A stretch of 50,237 nt of DNA, taken from assembly GCF_022842045.1 (NCBI RefSeq), contig NZ_JALHQI010000015.1, forward strand, positions 1-50,237, written 5' to 3'. Every line of letters begins with the position of its first letter. The first letter of the stretch is position 1. This document shows, in pieces, positions 1-7,437 of this stretch. A program made the translations under genes and the position numbers. This DNA is from Arenimonas sp. Lineage in GTDB: Bacteria > Pseudomonadota > Gammaproteobacteria > Xanthomonadales > Xanthomonadaceae. The notes under the pieces were generated by a model that saw only the letters and a program-made list of their open reading frames with translations, was not told the origin of the DNA and did not search any database.

Positions 1-1
1 G

Positions 2-1189
2 CTGGCCGCCGGCCTGCCGGGACCGCGCAGCGAGCGCTGGAAATACACGTCGCTGCGTGCGCTGTCGGCGCGCGGCTTCGTGGCGCCGGCCGCGACGCGC
101 GTGGATGCGGGCGCGCTGGCCGCGATCGCGGCGCCGCGCCTGGTGTTCGTCAACGGCGTTTTCGATGCGTCGCTGTCGGCGCTCGATGCGCTGCCCGCGG
201 GCGTCGAGCTGCGGCCGATGTCGCAAGCGCTGGCCGGCGACGACCCCCGCGCCGTGGCGGTGTTCGGCCGCCTGTTCGACGAGGCCGACGCGCTGTTCGC
301 GAAGTTCAACGCGGCGCTGGCGCTCGAGGGCGTTTCGCTGCGGGTGGCCGAGGGCGTGCGCGCCGAGGTGCCGCTGAACCTCGTGTTCGTCGGCGCGCCC
401 GGCGCCGCCGACGCCGCCGCGCACCTGCGCCACCTGGTCGAACTGCGCGCGGGCGCCGCCGCCACCGTGGTCGAGCACCACCTCGGCACCGGCGCCCACC
501 GCCACCTCGCCAACCACGTGGTGCACGTGCACCTGGCCCGCGACGCCCGCCTGGTGCACGCCCGCGTGCAGGCCGAGGACGCCGGCGCCAGCCTGTTCGC
601 ACGCACGGACGCGGTGCTCGCCGCCGGCGCCGAATACCGCCGCGCCGACCTCGAGCTAGGCGCCGCGCTCTCGCGCCATGAGCTCAACGTCGACCTGCAG
701 GGCAGCGGCGCCACCCTGCTGGCCGGTGGCGTGCTGCTGGCCGACGGCCGCCGCCACCTCGATACCCGCCTCGGCATCCGCCACCAGGCGCGCGACACCC
801 GCTGCGAGCTGCCCTGGCGCGGCCTGGCCGACCAGCGCGGCCGCGCCGTCTTCCACGGCGGCATCGAGATCCAGGCCGGGGCCGACGGCAGCGACGCCAA
901 CCTGTCGAACAAGAACCTGCTGCTCTCCGACGCCGCCGAAATCGACAGCCAGCCGGTGCTGGTGATCCACGCCGACGAAGTGAAGGCCGCGCACGGTGCC
1001 ACCGTCGGCCGCCTCGACGAGACCGCGCTGTTCTACCTGCGCAGCCGCGGCATCCCGCAGGCGCTCGCTCGGGCGCTGCTGGTGCAGGCCTTCCTGCGCG
1101 AGCCGCTGTCGGTGCTCGGCGACGCCGAGCTGGCGAAATCCCTTGGCGAGCGCATCACCGCCCGCCTCAACGCCCAGGACATCCCCTGA
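2..1189 (+). CDS. sufD: SufD, Fe-S cluster assembly scaffold protein (5' end outside window)
   Basis: SufD forms the SufBC2D scaffold complex on which Fe-S clusters are built in the cytosol. The reading frame is open from base 2, so the gene starts upstream; 395 residues are visible against a usual length of about 420-440. Near the visible N-terminus is the SufD/SufB-type stretch RSERWKYTSL. The C-terminal half carries the family beta-helix core, ending with NKNLLLSD and AAHGATVG, where the His corresponds to the conserved cluster-assembly histidine of SufD. The helical tail FYLRSRGIP is also typical. The stop TGA shares its A with the sufS ATG, so the two are translationally coupled. sufB and sufC would be expected just upstream, outside the window. 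Confidence 0.95.
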   Translation: MAAGLPGPRSERWKYTSLRALSARGFVAPAATRVDAGALAAIAAPRLVFVNGVFDASLSALDALPAGVELRPMSQALAGDDPRAVAVFGRLFDEADALFAKFNAALALEGVSLRVAEGVRAEVPLNLVFVGAPGAADAAAHLRHLVELRAGAAATVVEHHLGTGAHRHLANHVVHVHLARDARLVHARVQAEDAGASLFARTDAVLAAGAEYRRADLELGAALSRHELNVDLQGSGATLLAGGVLLADGRRHLDTRLGIRHQARDTRCELPWRGLADQRGRAVFHGGIEIQAGADGSDANLSNKNLLLSDAAEIDSQPVLVIHADEVKAAHGATVGRLDETALFYLRSRGIPQALARALLVQAFLREPLSVLGDAELAKSLGERITARLNAQDIP

Positions 1190-2421
1190 TGAACGTCGCT
1201 TCGCACCGGCCCGACTGGCTGCGCATCCGCGCCGATTTCCCGGTGCTGACCCGGGAAGTGCACGGCAAGCCGCTGGTCTACCTTGACTCGGCCAACACCT
1301 CGCAGAAGCCGCAGTCGGTGATTCGCGCGGTGGATGTCTTCTATCGCGAGCACAACGCCAACGTCTCGCGCGCGGTGCATGCGCTGGGCAGCGAGGCGAC
1401 CGAAGCCTACGAAGGCGCGCGGACCAAGCTGGCCGGCTTCCTCAACGTGCCCGCCGACGAGTTGGTGCTGACCTCGGGCACCACGTTCGCGCTGAACCTG
1501 GTCGCCTACAGCTTCGCGCTGCCGCGACTGAAGGCCGGCGACGCCCTCCTGCTCACGCGCATGGAGCACCACGCCAACATCGTGCCCTGGCAGCTGGTGG
1601 CCGAACGCACCGGGGCCAGCATCAAGGTCGTGGAGATCACGCCGGAGGGCGCGCTCGACCTGGACGACCTCCGCGCCAAGCTCACCGGCGACGTGAAGCT
1701 CATGGCGTTCACCCACGTCTCGAACGTGCTGGGCACCGTGAACCCGGTCGCCGAGATCTGCCGCGAGGCCCGCAAGCGCGGCGTCATCACCGTGGTGGAC
1801 GGTTCGCAGGCGACGCCGCATCGCCGCGTCGACATCCCGGCGCTGGGCTGCGATTTCTACGCCTTTACCGGCCATAAGATGCTGGGCCCGACCGGCACCG
1901 GCGGGCTCTGGGCGAGGCGCGAACACCTCAAGGCGATGCCACCCTTCCTCGGCGGCGGCGAGATGATCCGCGAGGTCCGGTTCGAGAAGACCGTCTACAA
2001 CGACCCGCCGCACAAGTTCGAGGCCGGCACGCCCAACATCGCCGGCGTGGTCGGCCTGGGCGCCGCGGTCGACTACCTGCAGGCGATCGGCATGGCCGAG
2101 ATCGAAGCGCGCGAACAGGCGCTGCTGCGGCTCGCCGAGAAGCGGCTGTCGGCGATCCCGGGCCTGCGCATGTTCGGCACCGCGCCGGGCAAGGCGGCTG
2201 TGATCAGCTTCCTGGTCGAGGGCGCGCACGCGCACGACCTGGCCACGCTGCTCGACCTCGAGGGCATCGCGGTGCGGTCGGGCCACCACTGCGCGCATCC
2301 GCTGATGGCGCACTTCGGCGTGCCGGCGACCTGCCGGGCCTCGCTGGCCTTCTACAACACCCACGCCGAGATCGAGGCGCTGGGCGACGCGATCGAAAAG
2401 GTGAGGAAGCTGCTCGCATGA
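1189..2421 (+). CDS. sufS: SufS, class II cysteine desulfurase
   Basis: PLP enzyme that removes sulfur from L-cysteine as an enzyme-bound persulfide and feeds it to the SufBCD scaffold. The protein has 410 residues, normal for SufS. The PLP lysine is K230 in TGHKMLGPTGTGG; the persulfide cysteine is C368 in RSGHHCAHPL, with the short active-site loop of the SufS group rather than the longer IscS loop. The start ATG overlaps the sufD stop by one base and the end overlaps the next gene by ATGA, so this lies inside a tight operon. No SufE or SufU gene follows directly; a Rieske protein and an acetyltransferase sit in that place. Confidence 0.96.
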   Translation: MNVASHRPDWLRIRADFPVLTREVHGKPLVYLDSANTSQKPQSVIRAVDVFYREHNANVSRAVHALGSEATEAYEGARTKLAGFLNVPADELVLTSGTTFALNLVAYSFALPRLKAGDALLLTRMEHHANIVPWQLVAERTGASIKVVEITPEGALDLDDLRAKLTGDVKLMAFTHVSNVLGTVNPVAEICREARKRGVITVVDGSQATPHRRVDIPALGCDFYAFTGHKMLGPTGTGGLWARREHLKAMPPFLGGGEMIREVRFEKTVYNDPPHKFEAGTPNIAGVVGLGAAVDYLQAIGMAEIEAREQALLRLAEKRLSAIPGLRMFGTAPGKAAVISFLVEGAHAHDLATLLDLEGIAVRSGHHCAHPLMAHFGVPATCRASLAFYNTHAEIEALGDAIEKVRKLLA

Positions 2422-3005
2422 GTTGGCAGAAAGATCCGGCGGGCGCGAACGCCGGGGGCGGCGATGCCGGCAACGGCTGGCTGCCACCGCTCCGGTTCCG
2501 CGCGGCCACGCCGGCCGACGCCGGGGCCATCGTGGCCCTGGTCGAGTCGGCGTATCGCGGCCACGTGAGCCGCGCCGGCTGGACCACCGAGGCCGACCTG
2601 CTGGACGGCCGCCGCACCAACACCGACGACGTGCTCGCGCACGTCGCGCGCCCGCGCAGCCAGGTGCTGCTGGCCTTCCGCGGCGACGCGCTGGTGGCCT
2701 GCGCGCACGTGGCGGTCGAGGATGGCGCCGGCTACTTCGGCATGTTCTCGGTGCTGCCGACCCTGCAGCGCAGCGGCGTCGGCAAGGCGATGATGGCCGA
2801 GGCCGAACGCATCGCCCGCGACGACTACGGCATGCTGGTGATGCGCATGACCGTTATCGACGTGCGCGACGAGCTGATCGCGTGGTACGAGCGTCGCGGC
2901 TACCGCCGCACCGGCATCAAGAAACCCTTCCCCTACGGCGACGAGCGCTTCGGCATCCCGCTGCGCGACGACCTGCGCTTCGAGGTGCTGGAGAAGGCGC
3001 TGTGA
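2418..3005 (+). CDS. GNAT family N-acetyltransferase in the suf operon
   Basis: A 195-residue GNAT-fold acetyltransferase. After a Gly/Ala-rich N-terminal tail of about 25 residues comes the fold start LRFRAATPADAGAIVALVE; the acetyl-CoA pyrophosphate loop is QRSGVGKAMM near residue 118, and the C-terminal WYERRGYRRTG is the typical end of the fold. Its ATG overlaps the sufS stop (ATGA) and its stop overlaps the following GTG start, so it is co-translated with suf genes. The substrate is unknown; a link to Fe-S assembly is suggested only by position. Confidence 0.9.
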   Translation: MSWQKDPAGANAGGGDAGNGWLPPLRFRAATPADAGAIVALVESAYRGHVSRAGWTTEADLLDGRRTNTDDVLAHVARPRSQVLLAFRGDALVACAHVAVEDGAGYFGMFSVLPTLQRSGVGKAMMAEAERIARDDYGMLVMRMTVIDVRDELIAWYERRGYRRTGIKKPFPYGDERFGIPLRDDLRFEVLEKAL

Positions 3006-3316
3006 CCGCCTGGGTGCGCGTCTGCGCCGAGTCCGAGCTGCTGCCTGGCGAGTCGCGCGTGGCCTGGGACGGCGACACCCCGATCCTGGTCGTGAACCTC
3101 GACGGCGCGCTGTACGCGCTCGAGGACAAGTGCACGCACGAGGACTTCGAGCTCAGCGCCGGTCCGATCGACGGCGACCAGGTCGAATGCACCCTGCACG
3201 GCGCCCGCTTCGACCTGCGGACCGGCGAGGCCCTTTGCGCCCCGGCTTACGCGGCCGTGCCGAAATTCCCGGTCAAACGCGAAGACGGCGCCATCTGGAC
3301 CCGCGACGACCGCTGA
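3002..3316 (+). CDS. Rieske-type [2Fe-2S] ferredoxin, last gene of suf operon
   Basis: A small 104-residue Rieske protein. The two ligand boxes are C44-T-H46 and C63-T-L-H66, separated by 16 residues, as in soluble Rieske ferredoxins of dioxygenase systems and in the non-heme Fe-S proteins linked to suf operons. There is no signal peptide or membrane segment, so it is cytosolic. The start is GTG at 3002, overlapping the acetyltransferase stop (GTGA); no other start fits the domain. Being last in the operon it may carry electrons for cluster assembly or simply be a client; which cannot be told from sequence. Confidence 0.92.
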   Translation: MTAWVRVCAESELLPGESRVAWDGDTPILVVNLDGALYALEDKCTHEDFELSAGPIDGDQVECTLHGARFDLRTGEALCAPAYAAVPKFPVKREDGAIWTRDDR

Positions 3317-3323
3317 GCCCCTC

Positions 3324-3914
3324 CTACACCGGGGAAAGCTTGGCGAGGAGGAGTTCGCCGCCACCGTCGAGGATGCGGCGCGAAGGGCCGGCCGGATCGT
3401 GGGTCATCAGCAAACTGTCGCCCTGGGCCAGGCGCAGCGGACGGGCGAGATCCTTCACGTGCGCCGTGCCCTGCATCAGGTGCACCAGCCAGGTGACACC
3501 CGGTTCGGCGAAGAAGACCATCGCGCCGACCAGCGGCCGGTGCAGCAGCGTCGCCTCGAGCGCGTCGCGGCGCCAGATCAGGTTGAAGTCGTGGGTCGGG
3601 CCGTTCACCAGCTCGGCGTGCAGCGCGCGCTCGCCGGCGAAGCGCAGGCGATCGTGTGGCGGCATCATCGGCACGCGCTCGCGTTCGCCGTCCTCGAACT
3701 GCAGGTGCATGCCCTCGCCCGCCAGCAGCACCAGCTCGCGGTCGCAGCCCGGGAAGGGCGAGAACGGCGCGTCCTGGTCGATCTCGGCGATGGATGCGCG
3801 CCACTGCCAGTCGGCGGCGCCCTCGGGATGGCGGTGGATCTCGCGGGTCCAGCCGCGCTCGTTGCGCCAGCGTTCGCGGCGATATTCGTGCGCAGGCAGG
3901 TGCAGCAGGCGCAT
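3324..3914 (-). CDS. HutD/Ves-like cupin protein
   Basis: A 196-residue protein resembling the HutD/Ves family of double cupin-like proteins. Visible marks are the opening LPAHEYRRERWRNERGWTREI, the central FSPFPGCDRELVLLAGEGM, and the second-half stretch VNGPTHDFNLIWRR, all typical of this family. HutD occurs near histidine-utilisation genes in some bacteria, but no hut genes are present here, so no pathway can be given. The ATG at 3914 overlaps the stop of the SET-domain gene by one base (TGATG), so the two are translationally coupled. It ends 7 bases from the convergent suf operon end, with no room for a separate terminator. Confidence 0.8.
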   Translation of the reverse strand: MRLLHLPAHEYRRERWRNERGWTREIHRHPEGAADWQWRASIAEIDQDAPFSPFPGCDRELVLLAGEGMHLQFEDGERERVPMMPPHDRLRFAGERALHAELVNGPTHDFNLIWRRDALEATLLHRPLVGAMVFFAEPGVTWLVHLMQGTAHVKDLARPLRLAQGDSLLMTHDPAGPSRRILDGGGELLLAKLSPV

Positions 3915-4378
3915 CAGGCGGCCTGCAGCGCGGCGAGTTCGCGCGTCGAGCGGGCCAGCGATTCCGCCCAGGAAAAACCGACGATGGCCTCGCCACTGGC
4001 GGCATCGCGGAACGCTTCCGCCTCGCCTTCCGGCAGCAGGTGGCGGTAGTCGACCGTCAGCTCCTCGCCGGCCTGCAGCGGCCGCGCCGCGAAAATGAAG
4101 CCCAGGTGCCACAGGCCGTTCGGCGCGAAGCTGTGGTTGACGTAGCACTCGTCCGGCCAGTCCAGCGACACCGTGCACTGGTCCTCGAACCAGCGCACCG
4201 CGGCGGCCATCGCAGCCGCCGCGTCCGGCCGCGCGCGGATGCTGTCCCAGCGCTGCGTACCGGGGATGTTGTCGGGCGCGACCACGATGCGCCCGGCGGC
4301 CACCGCCTCCTCGACGAACAAGCCGCGGCCGGCGCCGGGAATGGTGGAGGCAGCGATGCGGTAGCGCGGCAGGATCAT
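3914..4378 (-). CDS. SET domain-containing protein
   Basis: A 154-residue single-domain SET protein. The motifs GAGRGLFVEE (N-terminal SET box), YVNHSFAPN (the NHS knot motif near residue 79) and GEELTVDYR are present in the right order, so a SAM-dependent lysine methyltransferase fold is expected. A longer version starting two codons upstream at a TTG is possible, but ATG at 4378 is preferred. There is no Shine-Dalgarno sequence; instead a -10-like TAGACT ends six bases before the ATG, suggesting a leaderless or nearly leaderless transcript. The substrate is unknown; such small SET proteins are common in proteobacteria. Confidence 0.85.
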   Translation of the reverse strand: MILPRYRIAASTIPGAGRGLFVEEAVAAGRIVVAPDNIPGTQRWDSIRARPDAAAAMAAAVRWFEDQCTVSLDWPDECYVNHSFAPNGLWHLGFIFAARPLQAGEELTVDYRHLLPEGEAEAFRDAASGEAIVGFSWAESLARSTRELAALQAA

Positions 4379-4412
4379 GGCCAAAGTCTAGCGCAGGCCC
4401 TGCCCGCGGCAC

Positions 4413-4976
4413 TCAGCCCGATGGCACGTCGTCGCCGTCCCTGGGGCGCGCCGCGACATCGCCGGCCTCGCCCGGCGCCAGGTCGCCCGGCTGCAACCAG
4501 GCCGCGTTCCAGTACGCGTAGTCCGCGAGGCTCGGCACCAGCCCGGCGCGCACGGGGTTGGCCACGAGGTGCCGGCCCTCCGCCACCGGGTCATCGTTCG
4601 GGCCCAGCACGCGGTCGGTGAAGCCGCGGCCCCAGAGCCAGCCATTCACCCGATGCCGGTCTTCGACCGCGCGCGAGGTGATGGCCTTGAACCGGCCGAC
4701 GAGCGTGGACAGCGAGTCCCGCTCGCCCAGGGTCACCAGGCCGTGCCAGTGGTCCGGCATCAGCACCCAGGCCAGCAGGCAGGCGTCGCGCCAGGGCCAG
4801 GCCGCGGTGTGCACCCGGCAGACCGCCCGGGCGGCGTCGTGGTCCCGGAACAGCGGGCGCTTGTATAAGGTGTTGACCGTCAGCACGTAGGTTCTGCCCG
4901 GCACCGACCGATGCTCGAGCCGCCGGGCGCGGTAGCCGCTGGAAGGCCGGGCCGAAGCCGGCAGGATCGCGGACAT
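4413..4976 (-). CDS. RAYT, REP-associated tyrosine transposase (IS200-like Y1 family)
   Basis: A 187-residue Transposase_17/Y1_Tnp domain protein of the RAYT group, single-copy domesticated relatives of IS200/IS605 TnpA that act on REP palindromes. The HUH motif is H-W-H in LMPDHWHGLVTL, the N-terminal strand RTYVLTVNTLYKRPLF and the end motif NPVRAGLVPSLADYAYW with the candidate catalytic tyrosine are all present. The start at 4976 has a strong AGGAGG site seven bases upstream. There is no terminal inverted repeat or partner tnpB. Two GC-rich hairpins lie just upstream and REP-like palindromes occur elsewhere in the window, consistent with an active or recently active RAYT/REP pair. Confidence 0.9.
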   Translation of the reverse strand: MSAILPASARPSSGYRARRLEHRSVPGRTYVLTVNTLYKRPLFRDHDAARAVCRVHTAAWPWRDACLLAWVLMPDHWHGLVTLGERDSLSTLVGRFKAITSRAVEDRHRVNGWLWGRGFTDRVLGPNDDPVAEGRHLVANPVRAGLVPSLADYAYWNAAWLQPGDLAPGEAGDVAARPRDGDDVPSG

Positions 4977-5007
4977 CGAAGGCCTCCTTTCGACCCGGGA
5001 TAGTGGG

Positions 5008-5096
5008 CCGGCCCGGGGCGAGCGCCGGGCCGGAGCCCAGGACGCCCGTTCGTGGCCGGGGCAGGCCGTGCAGGGCCCGGCCGAGACCGGGCCCTG
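5008..5096. repeat. Two GC-rich palindromes upstream of the RAYT gene
   Basis: A 9-bp perfect inverted repeat (CCGGCCCGG at 5008-5016 with 5025-5033) and a 10-bp perfect inverted repeat (CAGGGCCCGG at 5071-5080 with 5087-5096) lie between the RAYT start and the comEA-like stop. RAYT genes are often flanked by their cognate REP hairpins, so these may be REP copies; they could also end the comEA-like transcript, though neither is followed by a T-run on the minus strand. Confidence 0.6.
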
Positions 5097-5109
5097 GACG
5101 GCAGCGGAC

Positions 5110-5451
5110 TCAGCCTTCGGCCGGCGGCGGCGACTTCGGGGCGGCGTCCGCGGCCGGCGGCGTCTTGGCACCCGCGGCACCGGCGCCGACCGTGATGCGA
5201 TCGCGGTTCGCCTCGACCGTGGACAGGCCGATGCCCTTCACCTCGGCCAGTTCGTCGGCGCTGCGGAAGGCGCCGTGCTGCTTGCGGTGCGCAACGATCG
5301 CCTCGGCTTTGCTGGGGCCGACGCCATCGAGCACGCGGTCGAGGGTGGCCGCATCGGCCGAGTTGATGTCCACCTTTTCGGCGGCAAGGGCGCCGCCGGC
5401 CAGCAAGGCCGACAGCAGCAGCGTGGAAAGCAGGGAAACGGACTTGCGCAT
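5110..5451 (-). CDS. ComEA-like exported helix-hairpin-helix DNA-binding protein
   Basis: A 113-residue secreted protein: Sec signal peptide at residues 1-23 (MRKS then a Leu/Ala-rich core ending in ALAAE), then a single ComEA-type helix-hairpin-helix domain beginning VDINSADAATLDRVLDGVG with the second hairpin KGIGLSTVEANRDRI, then an Ala/Pro-rich tail. ComEA-type proteins bind double-stranded DNA in the periplasm during transformation, holding it for uptake. GAGAGG seven bases before the ATG supports the start. No other competence genes are near, so a role in DNA uptake is inferred from the family only. Confidence 0.9.
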   Translation of the reverse strand: MRKSVSLLSTLLLSALLAGGALAAEKVDINSADAATLDRVLDGVGPSKAEAIVAHRKQHGAFRSADELAEVKGIGLSTVEANRDRITVGAGAAGAKTPPAADAAPKSPPPAEG

Positions 5452-5667
5452 GGCGATACCTCTCGGGAATGGGTGGGCCGGCCGCGGTCAACCCGCACCG
5501 GCAGCGCCAGTCTCGGCAAGGCGCGCCGCCTGCCCCATCGCCATTCGTTGGCCGGCGGCCTGCGAAGCGCGCGTCGCTCCGCGTCGGCGCCTTCCTACCG
5601 GGCTTCGGCAGGGCTACGGCCATCGGGGGTAAAATCCCGACATCACATCGCCGGAAGAAGGACGCCC

Positions 5668-7146
<1,479 letters not shown>

Positions 7147-7169
7147 GCCCCGTTCCCGCGGCACCCCTT

Positions 7170-7195
7170 GTGGGAGGGACTTCAGTCCCTCCCAC
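7170..7195. repeat. REP-like palindrome, possible terminator of the M20 gene
   Basis: A perfect 12-bp inverted repeat GTGGGAGGGACT / AGTCCCTCCCAC with a two-base centre. The arm GTGGGAGGGACTTCAGTCCC is identical to both arms of the larger element at 47879-47941, so it belongs to a dispersed family. It lies 24 bases after the M20 stop and may also end transcription. Confidence 0.85.
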
Positions 7196-7437
7196 GAGTT
7201 TTGCGGGGCCGGCACGGCAGATTCGCGAAAAACAGGACGTGGACCGCGGAATCTAGTCCCATCGTTCTATTCAGGATAATGCGCCGCGTGAAGACGCTCT
7301 TGACGGCTTCCTTAACGACACTTTAATTAATCCACCGGCCCGCTTATAGTCCGGAGGGTCTGCCGTTTTCCGGGGTGCGTGGCTTCACGTCGGCGGCGGG
7401 CTCCCATGCCAAATCAAGAACCACTTGGAGAGTAGAG

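Noticed and set aside
4413-4976. Complete IS200/IS605 insertion sequence
   Set aside because: No tnpB, no clear element ends and no duplicated copy; features fit a single-copy RAYT gene better.
5068-5667. Upstream in-frame extension of the M20 peptidase
   Set aside because: Extension overlaps the comEA-like gene on the other strand, has no family similarity, and a good ribosome site sits at the 5668 ATG.
7270-7437. Riboswitch or small RNA in the TonB receptor leader
   Set aside because: Only weak promoter-like sequences were seen; no cobalamin-type or other aptamer elements were recognisable.
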